NCBI RefSeq assembly: GCF_003148685.1
Contig: NZ_QGGR01000036.1
Location: 1 to 64,000, forward strand
DNA length: 64,000 bases
Direction of reading: 5' to 3'
Source: Actinoplanes xinjiangensis
Lineage (GTDB): Bacteria > Actinomycetota > Actinomycetes > Mycobacteriales > Micromonosporaceae
A program made the translations under genes and the position numbers. A model generated the notes under the pieces. The model searched no databases. It was not told the DNA's origin and saw only the letters and a list, made by a program, of their open reading frames with translations. How positions within the stretch are numbered: position 1 is the first letter of the stretch; each line of letters starts with the position of its first letter. Shown piece by piece: positions 37,355 to 47,611 of the stretch.

Positions 37355-39195
37355 CAGGCGAAGAACCCGAAGCCGCTGTCGACGAGGGTGTCCACGAGCA
37401 GAGCGCGGTCGAGGTAGTGGTTGCCGCGCTCGCACGAGGTTTCCGAGGCGAAAAGGCAGGCATGGCAGGCGGCTCCTGAAAGCCGACCGTGCATCGTGGG
37501 GTCATGCTCTGCGCAGAGCGGGTCGGAGCTGCACAGCCGGGCCGCTTCCAATGCCCGTTCGATAAGGGGACCAAGCCTATCGGCCCGGCCGAGTGAAACT
37601 AGACCGCCGAGCGTGCCTTCGCTGTCGGGAGCGGCGGTGTAGAGCAACACTCCCGCGGTGAAGGGCTCACCGTGCCGGGCGTAGACCCGTTCGCCGATGC
37701 CAGCGGCGCTGTAGCCGCATTCCAGGGCAACCTCGCGAATCAGTACGTGGGAGAAAGTGTGCAATAGCAGGTAGCGGAGGCCGGGCCATCCTCCGGGTGG
37801 TAGCTGGCGTTGTGCCCGCCACAGCTCGTGTGCCCTGATCAGGGTTTGCTCGCGTTGTTTGACTTCGGGTTGGTTTTCCCACGCGGCGACGCGGTCTTCG
37901 TCGAAACGCAGGAAGATGCCTTCGCCGCGCATCTCGGCGCACGGTACCCAGGTCGGGTCATTGATCGACAGTTGCGCCCGGCGGAGGTCGGACGTTTCGA
38001 GGACGTCCCACTCGGGCGCGTCGATTCGGGTGAATCCGTAGAGCGCGCCGACTTCCCGCAGCCGGGGTGCGAGGACGACCTGCTTGAGCCAATCGCGATG
38101 GACGGGCGGCACTCGTTCGGGACGGGTAGTGAAATCGGGCAGCTCGGTTCCGGTGCCAGCCGTGAAGGCCAGCCATTCGGGCTTGAGAAGGTCGAGGTCG
38201 TCGCTGTCGTCTTCGGCTTCGGGGTCGGCTTTGGCCCGGTCGCCGATCGCCTTCCACACTCGGTCGACGCCGTACGGTTCGAGTTCGGGCCAGCAGGTTT
38301 GGGTAGGCATGAGCATCTTTGCGGTGGCGGCATCGAGGCCGGCGAGGAGCTGCAAGGTTTGCCAGAACTCGGCGACGACCTGGTCGACGGGATGGTCCGC
38401 ACGTGGAAGGCTGAATACCCGAAGCTGCATGGCGAACCAGCTGTTAGTGGCACCGAGTGCCAGGGTGCGGGTGGGGACGTCACAAGGATCGTAGGTGCCT
38501 AGGTGCGGATGGCGCCCACGACAGGCAGGGAGGTTCTGCTCCGCAAGGACTCCCAGGGAGTCGGACATCGGCCGGGACGCACCGCATTCGTCGCAAGAGA
38601 CGAAGATGTTGGCTGCTTCACCCGTGCTGCCGCGTTCCGACATCTTTAAGGAATGTCCGGCACCGGGATCGACGCCGCGATGGGCGAAGTAGGACCATGG
38701 GAAGTCGTCCAGGTGGCCGTTACCGCAGGCGAGTACGAATCGAGCCGGAACGGCGGTGGGACGCCGGCCCCCGTTGCCTCGGCAGGAGTGTACGTAACGG
38801 ACTTTGTCCGGCAGATAGGCGTGGGGCAGTAGTTCGAAGAAGCCGGCGTCCGCACGGGCGAGCCGGTTGCAGCGGGTATCGGAGCAGCGCAGCCAGGTGG
38901 GGAAGAGCGCCACAGGTACTCCGACGCGGGCCCATTCACCGAACGGGTCGGTTGTCTCGGGCAGGTGAGGAGGCAACCGCAGCGCTTGTACCTGGCGGCC
39001 GAGTTTCACTCGGATAGCGGCCAGTAGCCGGTCTTCTGTCACCAGGTCCGAGCGGGCGAGTTCCCAGTGCTCCAGGCCGAGCGTCATGACCGACAGGCTC
39101 GGTAGATCGGCGACGGAGCCGATGCCGTAGGTGTGCAGCAACTGGTTGGGGCGCAGTGCCCCTACGCGCTGGTTGTTGCGTTGAGGCTCGGTCAC
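37354..39195 (-). CDS. drmB: DISARM protein DrmB, DUF1998
   Basis: A 613-residue DrmB with the DUF1998 domain at the C-terminus (YLLLHTFSHVLIREVALECGY region). The N-terminal LRPNQLLHTYGIGSV opening is typical of DISARM DrmB. Several cysteine pairs (CSDTRC, CDECG, and four cysteines near residues 560-600, including CHAC) suggest zinc binding. In DISARM, DrmB forms a complex with the DrmA helicase and gates DNA entry. Both ends overlap neighbours: ATGA with drmA and ATGA with drmC. Confidence 0.9.
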   Translation of the reverse strand: MTEPQRNNQRVGALRPNQLLHTYGIGSVADLPSLSVMTLGLEHWELARSDLVTEDRLLAAIRVKLGRQVQALRLPPHLPETTDPFGEWARVGVPVALFPTWLRCSDTRCNRLARADAGFFELLPHAYLPDKVRYVHSCRGNGGRRPTAVPARFVLACGNGHLDDFPWSYFAHRGVDPGAGHSLKMSERGSTGEAANIFVSCDECGASRPMSDSLGVLAEQNLPACRGRHPHLGTYDPCDVPTRTLALGATNSWFAMQLRVFSLPRADHPVDQVVAEFWQTLQLLAGLDAATAKMLMPTQTCWPELEPYGVDRVWKAIGDRAKADPEAEDDSDDLDLLKPEWLAFTAGTGTELPDFTTRPERVPPVHRDWLKQVVLAPRLREVGALYGFTRIDAPEWDVLETSDLRRAQLSINDPTWVPCAEMRGEGIFLRFDEDRVAAWENQPEVKQREQTLIRAHELWRAQRQLPPGGWPGLRYLLLHTFSHVLIREVALECGYSAAGIGERVYARHGEPFTAGVLLYTAAPDSEGTLGGLVSLGRADRLGPLIERALEAARLCSSDPLCAEHDPTMHGRLSGAACHACLFASETSCERGNHYLDRALLVDTLVDSGFGFFA

Positions 39196-42100
39196 TGAGT
39201 CACCCCTGTCGTGCCTCCGTTACGGGGGACGAATGGTGGCGGATTCTCGTCGACTACGCCGCCCGCCAAAAGCTGAAGTTGGATGCCAGGCTCGACGTCG
39301 CGGAGCGACGTGGGGCACGTGGTCTGCCGCCATCGCCCCTCCTCGGGCCGGTGCAACAGTCCGGCGATGTCATCGCTACGGAACGGCTTGTCATAGGCCA
39401 GGCGCCGGGCGGGCACGGCGCGTTCTCGCGCCCAAAGGTCGAGACGTGCTTCCAAGTCGTCCTCGACTCGCTGCCGGATCCTGTTATCGCCGGCCACGTC
39501 ACTGCGTCGTTTGAGGAACCGCACGACGTGATCGGCAAGTTTGCTGTGCCGGTCGAAATCCTGCGCGCGTAGATTGCCGTTGTAGGTGCGCTCGAGGTCG
39601 CGTACGAGTGCCACCAGGACGCCCGTGAGGCCGCGATCGATGGCTCTTTCCGCGAAGGGGGTGACGGACAGAGCTTCGACATGCCGGTAGACGTGGGCAT
39701 GGAAGTGTTCGAACTGTTCGTAGTGCGATAGATCGCGGGGCCGGGCCCAGTTGTAGACGGTGAAAACGATGCCAGGCGAGGCACGTCCGACGCGGCTGGT
39801 GGCCTGGATGTATTCGGCGGTCGACTTCGGTTGGTTGGCGACCACCATGACGCCGAGGCGGGCGACGTCGACGCCGACCGCGATCATGCTGGTGGCCAGG
39901 AGCACGTCAATGGGTGGTGGGCTGCCTTTGGGCCGGGTGCCGGTGAATCGGACGGCGAGTTGGTCGAGTAGTGGCCGGATGGCATCCGACGACATCCGGG
40001 AGGTAAGTTCTTTCAGCAGCGGGTCGTAGCGGCGGGCCAGCCCGCGTTCGTCTGCACGGATGAGCCGGGTAGACACATCGTCCTCGACCAGTCGGCGCAT
40101 GCCACCGAGATCGCGCAGGCTGTTGAAGTAGCCGACCAAGGTCATGTACGGATCGGTTACGGGGTTGCGGCCGTACGTCTCGTGCAGTTTCTGAGCCGCG
40201 CCGAGCACCGATACGTACACCCGGATCAGGGTCGACTTGATCCGATTGCCGTGCGCACAGATCCCGATGTATCGCCGGCCGGGCCGGTCCTCAGCGGTCC
40301 GTTGCCGGGCGAAGAAGCTGTCACCGGCGTCCAGGCCGGATGGCGGGAACACCTCGGTGTGCCGGTTGAACAGATCGCTGATCTGTCGTTGAGCCCTGCG
40401 AACCGTCGCGGTGGACGCGATCACCTTCGGCCTCGACCAGTGGCCCGGCTCGGGTTCCCAACTGGCCAGCCGGTCCACGGCGGTCTCGTAGAGACCCACA
40501 AGGGATCCGAGTGGCCCGGAGATCAAATGGAGTTCGTCCTGGATGATCAAGTCTGGCGGGCGGAGACGTTCGCAGTCGACGATCCGAGCGGGCGGTGCGC
40601 CGCCCTTCATCCGGTGGCTGGGTGCCTCCCACTCAAGGCGTTCGAGATCTTCTGTCAGATAGCCGTGCCGTTCGCACCGTTTGGCGACCCGGCCGAACAG
40701 CGCCGCAGTCTCACCCTTCCAGGGGAGTTGGGCGAACTTGTCAACGGTGGCGATCATCAGCGCCGGCGGGTGTCGGTAGATCTCCTCATCCACAAGGAGC
40801 ACCGGCAGGCCCTTCTCATCGGCTGGTAGCAGGAACCCGCCGGTTTCGCTGAATGGGCACTCGATCTGCGGGCAGATCACCAACGTGCGCCGGTAGACGG
40901 GTTCGACAGAGATGTCGCGACCAGCCTCAATGCCGGTGCCGCACCACGGGCAGGTTGTCAGCTGGTGAGGAGACCCTTGGCCCCGGGTCGCCATCCCGCG
41001 TCCACGTCGCTGCTGCGCAAGCCACTCCTCGGCATCATCGGTGCGGTTGGGGGTGACACGTCCGCCGACCCACAGGCCGATCCGCATCGGCGTCGCGCCC
41101 CAGGTGGCAACATCCTCGCGGCGAAGCATCTCCGCCGCGCAGATCAGCGTCGCCGCCCGCTCGAACTGTTGGATCGTCAGCAGCCGCAACGTATAGCGCA
41201 TCAGAACGGCCAAGCCGTTCGCTGCATCTAGACCGCCATGCGCCGGCTGAAGACGGCGGACGGCGATGGTGAAGGCGGTAAGGCCTAGGTACGCCTCCGT
41301 CTTACCGCCGCCGGTGGGGAACCAGAGCAGGTCAGCCACTGCCTTGCTGGGATCCTCGGTTCGCTCAGCGTGCCGAGGATCGGCCAGCGCCGGAAGGTTG
41401 AGCAGAACGAAGGCGAGCTGGAACGGTCGCCAGCGATGGTTGTCAGGCCGGTCGGCGACCGCCAACGCTGCCTCAAGCGTGGTGGTCGGGTGCTCGCGCC
41501 GGCCGGCGGCTAGGACGCTGTGTACACGCTGCAGATACATGGCCCGGTTCGCAAAGCCGAACGAGCGGCGTGCCACTGGATCGGTCGCCAGAACATCGAT
41601 CCCCGCGGCGATCCGGTCGGCAGCCCGCTGGGCGTCTTGCACTGCATTCTTGGCCGCAGACCGGTACTCCCCCAGCCTGCGCTCGGGGTCGTCAATGCTG
41701 TCCTCATTGCGGCCGATCCATGCGCGGTAGCCGTCAACCAGCGGTTGTAGCGCCGCGGTTAGTTTCTCGACCGGACCACCAGCCAGCTCGGCTAGCCGTT
41801 TCATGTCGAGCTCTACGTCGGCGAGCTCCGGCAGGTCACGGTCGTCCTTGGCGTTGGGGACGTCGGTGAAGGGCGCCTCGTGATCCGGGACCGTTCGCGT
41901 GCTGATCGTATGTGCGCGCATCGGATCGGCAGCTTGGTCCGCCTGGACCGCAGCGCCGTGACCGACGGCGAACTCGGGGCAGAATCGATACGCCATCGCG
42001 AGCCGGCGCCGTTCGGCCTGGTCCGAGGCATCACCACCGGACACCTGCTCCGGACGAGGCAGGAACGCTGGATGGTCGTCGACGCCTGTTGCCGACAGTT

Positions 42101-42737
42101 CGGCTTGAAAGATCCATGGCCCGGTATCGCGCCTGGCTGGGGCTGGTTGCCGGTTCTCCAGGAACAGAGAAACCAGCCATGTTCCGTTCACAAGGCGGGC
42201 GCGTCCGCGGATCACCACGTCAGGCTGCGCGGCATCGACGGCCTTCGCGTCCAGCAACCCTTCGGCGAGCGGCACGACGATCGTCCCGCCGTGTTGCTGA
42301 CGCCGCCACACCGGTCGCCCCGCGTGTTCCTCGTGTTGCGATTTGGTCCGCTCGTAGCGGCCCCACTTCGCGCTCACCCGAAGGGCAGTGACATCTCCCC
42401 CAACGCAGGCGGTGAAACCGAGAGCCGACGGGGTAAGGCTGGGAACGTTGGGTGCGCTGGGCTCCGCGTCGCCTTCCAGCATGTCGGGCGCCGCAGCATC
42501 TGACAGCTCATCTTGCGTGTCGGGATCAACCGGAACGCCATTGGGCGCCAGTCGACCGAGGATGTACCGGTCGAGAGGGTTTTCCCGGGTCGGAAACTCC
42601 TCGTCCGGCCCACCCAGCGGGCCGAGGAGATCAGCGAGCACCAATCGCTGCAACTCGTCGCGGATCGTCTGCCCATCCGGTATCGCCAGCACGGTGTCCA
42701 CAGCCATGATGGTCACCGTAGCGCTTGGGTCCGACAC
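39192..42737 (-). CDS. drmA: DISARM helicase DrmA
   Basis: A 1,181-residue SF2 helicase of the DISARM DrmA family. Walker A WFPTGGGKTEAY, a DELH box (IIQDELHLISGP), and the late motifs LLATSMIAVGVD and ATSRVGR are all present, with a long N-terminal region and a cysteine pair set (CPWCG / CPQIEC) in the middle. It translocates on DNA and partners DrmB. The frame starts with a GTG at 42,737; an ATG at 42,707 (MAVDTV) is equally possible. It is separated from the drmD-drmMI half of DISARM by three opposite-strand genes, so it needs its own promoter in the 120 bases before the divergent DUF262 gene. Confidence 0.9.
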   Translation of the reverse strand: MSDPSATVTIMAVDTVLAIPDGQTIRDELQRLVLADLLGPLGGPDEEFPTRENPLDRYILGRLAPNGVPVDPDTQDELSDAAAPDMLEGDAEPSAPNVPSLTPSALGFTACVGGDVTALRVSAKWGRYERTKSQHEEHAGRPVWRRQQHGGTIVVPLAEGLLDAKAVDAAQPDVVIRGRARLVNGTWLVSLFLENRQPAPARRDTGPWIFQAELSATGVDDHPAFLPRPEQVSGGDASDQAERRRLAMAYRFCPEFAVGHGAAVQADQAADPMRAHTISTRTVPDHEAPFTDVPNAKDDRDLPELADVELDMKRLAELAGGPVEKLTAALQPLVDGYRAWIGRNEDSIDDPERRLGEYRSAAKNAVQDAQRAADRIAAGIDVLATDPVARRSFGFANRAMYLQRVHSVLAAGRREHPTTTLEAALAVADRPDNHRWRPFQLAFVLLNLPALADPRHAERTEDPSKAVADLLWFPTGGGKTEAYLGLTAFTIAVRRLQPAHGGLDAANGLAVLMRYTLRLLTIQQFERAATLICAAEMLRREDVATWGATPMRIGLWVGGRVTPNRTDDAEEWLAQQRRGRGMATRGQGSPHQLTTCPWCGTGIEAGRDISVEPVYRRTLVICPQIECPFSETGGFLLPADEKGLPVLLVDEEIYRHPPALMIATVDKFAQLPWKGETAALFGRVAKRCERHGYLTEDLERLEWEAPSHRMKGGAPPARIVDCERLRPPDLIIQDELHLISGPLGSLVGLYETAVDRLASWEPEPGHWSRPKVIASTATVRRAQRQISDLFNRHTEVFPPSGLDAGDSFFARQRTAEDRPGRRYIGICAHGNRIKSTLIRVYVSVLGAAQKLHETYGRNPVTDPYMTLVGYFNSLRDLGGMRRLVEDDVSTRLIRADERGLARRYDPLLKELTSRMSSDAIRPLLDQLAVRFTGTRPKGSPPPIDVLLATSMIAVGVDVARLGVMVVANQPKSTAEYIQATSRVGRASPGIVFTVYNWARPRDLSHYEQFEHFHAHVYRHVEALSVTPFAERAIDRGLTGVLVALVRDLERTYNGNLRAQDFDRHSKLADHVVRFLKRRSDVAGDNRIRQRVEDDLEARLDLWARERAVPARRLAYDKPFRSDDIAGLLHRPEEGRWRQTTCPTSLRDVEPGIQLQLLAGGVVDENPPPFVPRNGGTTGVTQ

Positions 42738-42858
42738 CTTTGGTCCATTACTGGCGTGCGGGTGTCGGCGGCTCCGGGGTACGCCATCGGAGCGTACGGT
42801 GTCGGTCCATGCGCAATGGCGCCGCCGAGGTTTCTCGCTCCGCGAAGGAAGGACGCTG

Positions 42859-44949
42859 ATGGCCGAGACGCTCTACAAGGACACCACCTACACCGTCTCC
42901 CTGCTGGTCCAGTCGATCGGTCTCGGCAAGGTCGCCTTGCCGGACATTCAGCGGCCCTTCGTCTGGCAAGCCGCGAAAGTCCGAGCGCTGTTCGACTCAA
43001 TGTACAAAGGCTTCCCGGTCGGCTACCTGCTGTTCTGGGAGACCGGCGCCGACGCGGGCGCACGGCAGATCGGCGTCGACACCAAGGCCACCGTTCCCAA
43101 CCACCTGATCGTGGACGGTCAACAGCGGCTGACCTCACTGTTCGCGGTGATGACCGGCGCGACCGTCCTCCGCGACGACTACTCACAGACCCGCATCCGC
43201 ATCGCATTCCGGCCGTCGGACGCCACGTTCGCCGTCACCGACGCCGCGATCGAGAAGGACCCCGAGTTCATCGCCGACATCAGCGCGCTGTGGCAGCAAG
43301 GTGGCAAACGAGCGACCACCAAGGCGTACCTGAAGGCGATCTCCTCCCGCAGACAGGTCGACGAGGCGGAAGAGGAGCAGCTCGAAGATGCCATCGACCG
43401 TCTTTACGACCTGCAGTACTACCCGTTCAAGGTCGTCGAGCTGGCCGCGACCGCGGACCAGGAGCAGGTCGCCGAGATCTTCGTACGGATCAACAGTGAG
43501 GGCGTCACGCTGATCCAGGCGGACTTCATCCTCACCCTGATGTCGGTCTTCTGGGAGAAGGGGCGGCGTGACCTGGAAGAGTTCTGCCGGGCCTGCCGCC
43601 TGCCCACGCTCACCGGTGCGTCCCCATTCAACTGGTACATCCAGCCGCAGCCGCCGCAACTGCTGCGGGCTACCGTCGCAGTGGCGTTCCGCCGCGCGGT
43701 CCTCAAGCACATGTACACGCTGCTACGCGGCCGAGACCTGGACACTGGCAAGCCGTCTCCGGAGCAGCGCGACGCCCAGTTCGCACGGCTGGCAAAGGCG
43801 CAGGACCACGTCCTCGACCTGACGAACTGGCACGAATTCCTACTGTGCCTAGAACGAGCCGGATTCCGCGGCAAGAAGATGATCTCCAGTGAGAACGCAA
43901 TCGTCTTCTCGTACGCGCTGTGGTTGATCGGCCGGGTCGACTACGCCGTGCCTGTTGCCCGGCTCCGCGAGGTCATCGCACGCTGGTTCTTCATGGCACA
44001 CACGACATCGCGGTACTCCGGATCTTTCGAGACCCAGGTAGAGCGTGATCTCTCCGGCCTCGTCAACGTGGTCCACGGTGATGCCGACGGTTTCGTCGCC
44101 GTGCTCAGCAAGATCGTCGATGACACCCTCACCACGGACTTCTGGGAGATCACCCTGCCCAACGAGTTGTCCAGCTCCGCGTCGAAGTCGCCCGCCCTGC
44201 TCGCCTACATCGCGGCATTGAACATCGTCGACGCGGACGCGTTGCTGTCGACCGGCAAGGTGCGGGCCCGCCTCGACCCAGCGGTCACCGCGAAGAAGGG
44301 CATCGAGCGGCACCACCTGTTCCCCCGCGCCTACCTGCGTAAGCAGAAAGTCGCCGGCACGAAGCAGATCAACCAGATCGCGAACATGGCCCTCGTCGAG
44401 TGGCACGACAACATCGCCATCTCCGACCAGCCGCCATCGGTGTATTGGCCCGACCAAATCGCCAAGAAGGGGGTACGCAACGCCGACCTGGCCACCCAGG
44501 TCCGGTGGCACGCTCTGCCCGACGATTGGACCGAGCTGCCCTACGACGAGTTCCTCGCACAACGCCGCAAGTTGATGGCAGACGTGGTCCGCACGGCCTT
44601 CGGGCGATTGTCCGACCAGCAGTACGCGCCGGTCTATCCGGCCGCCGGAGCCCCGACGGTCACCGCGGTCCCGGCCCGAAAGCAGTACGCGGTAGGTGTG
44701 AGCGATCTGCTCGATGCCGGGTCGCTCATTGCCGGTGCGGTTCTGATCAACCCGACTGACGACGTCGAAGCAATGGTCCTGACCGACGGCCGTATCGCCT
44801 TTGACGGCACCTTCTACGACTCGTTGTCCGGGGCCAGCGACGCCGCGCACGGCGGCAGCACCAACGGCTGGTCCTACTGGCTCGCCGACACGGCTACCGG
44901 CCTGCGAACCCTGGCCTCGCTGCGCGACGATCTCCTGGCATCCGGCTGA
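42859..44949 (+). CDS. DUF262-HNH (DUF1524)-RAMA protein, GmrSD-like
   Basis: A 696-residue, three-part protein. Residues 1-300 are DUF262 (ParB/sulfiredoxin-like), with LPDIQRPFVW and the nucleotide-handling DGQQR motif at about residue 86. Residues about 430-560 are a DUF1524 HNH nuclease with the His485-His486 pair in ERHHLFP and the following NIANMALVEWHDN. Residues about 610-696 match a RAMA domain (SDLLDAG, then DGRIAFDG, then NGWSYW), a domain thought to recognise modified DNA. It is likely a modification-dependent (type IV-like) restriction enzyme. The ATG at 42,859 follows GAAGGAAGGA; the open frame upstream overlaps drmA's 5' end and is not used. Confidence 0.82.
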   Translation: MAETLYKDTTYTVSLLVQSIGLGKVALPDIQRPFVWQAAKVRALFDSMYKGFPVGYLLFWETGADAGARQIGVDTKATVPNHLIVDGQQRLTSLFAVMTGATVLRDDYSQTRIRIAFRPSDATFAVTDAAIEKDPEFIADISALWQQGGKRATTKAYLKAISSRRQVDEAEEEQLEDAIDRLYDLQYYPFKVVELAATADQEQVAEIFVRINSEGVTLIQADFILTLMSVFWEKGRRDLEEFCRACRLPTLTGASPFNWYIQPQPPQLLRATVAVAFRRAVLKHMYTLLRGRDLDTGKPSPEQRDAQFARLAKAQDHVLDLTNWHEFLLCLERAGFRGKKMISSENAIVFSYALWLIGRVDYAVPVARLREVIARWFFMAHTTSRYSGSFETQVERDLSGLVNVVHGDADGFVAVLSKIVDDTLTTDFWEITLPNELSSSASKSPALLAYIAALNIVDADALLSTGKVRARLDPAVTAKKGIERHHLFPRAYLRKQKVAGTKQINQIANMALVEWHDNIAISDQPPSVYWPDQIAKKGVRNADLATQVRWHALPDDWTELPYDEFLAQRRKLMADVVRTAFGRLSDQQYAPVYPAAGAPTVTAVPARKQYAVGVSDLLDAGSLIAGAVLINPTDDVEAMVLTDGRIAFDGTFYDSLSGASDAAHGGSTNGWSYWLADTATGLRTLASLRDDLLASG

Positions 44950-45235
44950 GCAGCAAAGCGCGCGGCAAACTCAAGGCCGGTCGGCTTGGCTCGTGTCGGG
45001 CCGATTACTGTTAACGGTCTAACGAAAATCCGACCATCGGGGTTCTCGACATTCTTCTTCTGATCGTAGTTCACGCGCTTCATCAGGGATCTTTCGAGGC
45101 GCCCCGGGGCGCGGAGGCGCGGATGTAGTCCTCGCTCTGTTTCGCGCATGTCGAGTGCGCACTTGGCGAGACTGGAGCGAACCGGCTAGCTTCCTGGTGT
45201 CGAGATCGGACGACAGGTGACCCGGGGAGTGCTAC
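44950..45235. promoter_or_regulatory. Upstream region of the methyltransferase gene with a 14-bp palindrome
   Basis: A 286-base gap between the DUF262 and methyltransferase genes, with AT-richer bases around 45,005-45,070 that could hold the promoter. A perfect 14-bp palindrome GCGCCCCGGGGCGC lies at 45,099-45,112 and may be an operator or a terminator stem for the gene before. No gene is supported here. Confidence 0.4.
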
Positions 45236-47611
45236 ATGGACAGTCAGGACAGCATTGACGATCAGCTAGTCACCCGCTCCGAGATTGCCGGATTGGTCGG
45301 TCTCCGGCGACCCGCGATCACCAACTGGGAGAGCCGGCATCACGACTTTCCGAAACCGGTTCGCGCGGGAGGGGAGGTGTACTTCCGGCGGGGCGAGATC
45401 CTTGCCTGGTTGGACAGCCGGCCGATTCCGCCCGGCACACTGAACCGAGATGAAGAGCCGGGCACGACGTACGCAGACCGCGCTCGTGGGAAGTTGTCCA
45501 CGACCGACACTTCGACCGACCGCATAGGCGCGGCAGACGGAGACCTCCTCGCCGGATCGCATCGTCCCGAGGATCTCCATGAGTTGCTGGGGCCCCTAGC
45601 TGGCAGAGTCCGCGGGACAGGGACATCGGCAGACTATCTGCAACTACTGGCGTCATTGATGTTCCTTAAGGCCGCCGATCCCGACACCTGGTGGCGACTG
45701 GTGCACCGGATGCCAGGCAGCGGCGACGCCGACCGCGCCGCGCTGCTGTTGACCGCGATCGGCGAGACGGTCGACAAACGGCTGCGTGACTTCGGTCTGC
45801 TGCCAGGTATGAAGGCTGTGTTCGGTGGGCTGCAGCCTGCCTCGATCGAGGACCTGACGCGGGTCGTATACCTGTGTGGCCGACTGGGCCGCGCGGCTTT
45901 CCCGCTGCTGCTCGAGCGCTACGAAGCCGAGAGCAAATTGGGCAGCAACGAATTCTTCACCCCCGACGACGTCGCACAGGTCATGGCCGAGATCCTAATG
46001 ACCGGTGCCGGTCCGGATCGGCGACTGTACGACCCGTACGCCCGCGGCGGTGAACTGCTCGTCGCTGTCGCCGGCCGGGCCGGGACTCTCGCCGAGGTGC
46101 AGGGCGACAGCCCGCACGCGCACACACTTCGGCTCGCCGGGATGAGCCTGGTTGTGCACGGGCAGCGGGCCAAACTTCACCTGGTCACCGGCTCGCCCTG
46201 GCACACGCGGACCTGGCCGCGGCAGGCCGCCGACCTGATTATCACGAATCCCCCCTTCAACGGGACGAGCACCCCGGGTGTGCAGAGAGTCGAGGAGGAC
46301 TGGCCGTTCGGCCCGCCACCACCGGGAAACGACAACTTCGCTTGGCTCCAGCATGTCTTCGCATCGCTGGACGTGGGCGGCCGGGCCGCCCTCGTCATGC
46401 CCAACACCGCCGGCACGTCGGCGCATCAGCGGGAACGTGACATCCGCCAGGCGCTGGTGGCGCAGGGGGCCGTCGAATGCGTCATCGCGCTCCCACCGAA
46501 GCTGTTCACCGGTACGCCCATCGCAGTGTCGGTGTGGATTCTGCGGAAGACGCCGAACCCCGATGACCAAGTCCTGCTGGTCAACGCGCATCGGTTGGGC
46601 ACCATGGCCAAGGGGCGGCGCACCCTCTCAGCGGCCGACCGCGTCGCCATCACTCAGGCGTATGTGCGATTTCGTGAAGACCTCGAAGACGGCCAGCCGC
46701 ATGCGGGAATCGACGGGCTCAGCATCGCTGTCGATGCCGCCCAGATCGACGGACCCGACTACTCCCTCAATCCGTTGGATCACCAGATCGCCCGAGACCG
46801 CCGCGCGACGGCGAGCTCTGCTATGGCCCTCGCCTCGGCGTCCATCGAGAACCTCGTCGACCGGGAAGGCGCTGCGCGAGCCGCCGAGACACAGGTGGAA
46901 CAGATGGTGACACGCTTGCTCGCACCCGGACCTGCGGGCAACGACCTCCCGTCCGGCTGGCGGCTGGTACGTCTGCGGGAGCTGTGCGACATCACGGCGG
47001 GGCCGTCCCACTCGCGGCTGCCACAAGAGCACCGTACGGACCAGGACGGTGTGGTCCTCGTGTTGCCGAAACACCTTGTTCACGGCGGAATCGATGCCGC
47101 CGGGGACATCAGGATCACCCATGAGCTGGCCCGCAGCCTGGACAGGTTCCGAGTGGAGCCAGGCGACATCCTCTGCGCGCGTTCCGGGTCGACCGGGTCG
47201 TCGGCGCTGGTGACGTGGTCACAGGCCGGTTGGGTGTTCAGCACCAACCTGCTGCGGTTGCGTCAGCTCGAAGCCGGCTCGATCGATTCGCTCTACCTAC
47301 GCGGCTACCTGTCTCTGCCCGACGTGCAGGAGTGGATCAAGGGCCGCTCGGAGGCCACCGCGATCGCGTCCATCAGTGCCAGTTCCTTCGGCCAGCTGGA
47401 GGTTGTGCTGCCGCCATTGCCGACGCAGCGGCGCATCGGCCAGGCACTCCAGGCACTCGACGAGCAAGTCTCGGCCTATCGGGCGCTCGTGGCCGCCGCC
47501 GTCAACACCCGCGCCGTGCTGGCGGAGCACCTGTTGAGCGGGGCCTTGGACCTGCAGCCAGACTTGGGCACCATTTTCGCCGAAATTCTTCAGGAAAGGC
47601 GCTTGCCGTGA
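45236..47611 (+). CDS. Fused N6-adenine methyltransferase and type I specificity (M-S) protein
   Basis: A 791-residue fusion. Residues 10-60 resemble a MerR/excisionase-type helix-turn-helix (SEIAGLVGLRRPAITNWE). A type I HsdM-like methyltransferase follows, with the FFTPDDVAQVM entry, the SAM region YDPYARGGELLVAVAG (a weak motif I, where DPACGSG is usual), and motif IV NPPF at about 338. From about residue 565 there is one HsdS-type target-recognition half (LPSGWRLVRL, then the closing LPPLPTQRRIGQALQAL). No hsdR is present. It probably modifies a specific site. The ATG at 45,236 follows GGGGAG. It is coupled to the next small gene. Confidence 0.85.
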   Translation: MDSQDSIDDQLVTRSEIAGLVGLRRPAITNWESRHHDFPKPVRAGGEVYFRRGEILAWLDSRPIPPGTLNRDEEPGTTYADRARGKLSTTDTSTDRIGAADGDLLAGSHRPEDLHELLGPLAGRVRGTGTSADYLQLLASLMFLKAADPDTWWRLVHRMPGSGDADRAALLLTAIGETVDKRLRDFGLLPGMKAVFGGLQPASIEDLTRVVYLCGRLGRAAFPLLLERYEAESKLGSNEFFTPDDVAQVMAEILMTGAGPDRRLYDPYARGGELLVAVAGRAGTLAEVQGDSPHAHTLRLAGMSLVVHGQRAKLHLVTGSPWHTRTWPRQAADLIITNPPFNGTSTPGVQRVEEDWPFGPPPPGNDNFAWLQHVFASLDVGGRAALVMPNTAGTSAHQRERDIRQALVAQGAVECVIALPPKLFTGTPIAVSVWILRKTPNPDDQVLLVNAHRLGTMAKGRRTLSAADRVAITQAYVRFREDLEDGQPHAGIDGLSIAVDAAQIDGPDYSLNPLDHQIARDRRATASSAMALASASIENLVDREGAARAAETQVEQMVTRLLAPGPAGNDLPSGWRLVRLRELCDITAGPSHSRLPQEHRTDQDGVVLVLPKHLVHGGIDAAGDIRITHELARSLDRFRVEPGDILCARSGSTGSSALVTWSQAGWVFSTNLLRLRQLEAGSIDSLYLRGYLSLPDVQEWIKGRSEATAIASISASSFGQLEVVLPPLPTQRRIGQALQALDEQVSAYRALVAAAVNTRAVLAEHLLSGALDLQPDLGTIFAEILQERRLP

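Noticed and set aside
45236..47611. A complete type I restriction-modification system
   Set aside because: There is no hsdR-type gene in the window and methyltransferase and specificity parts are fused.
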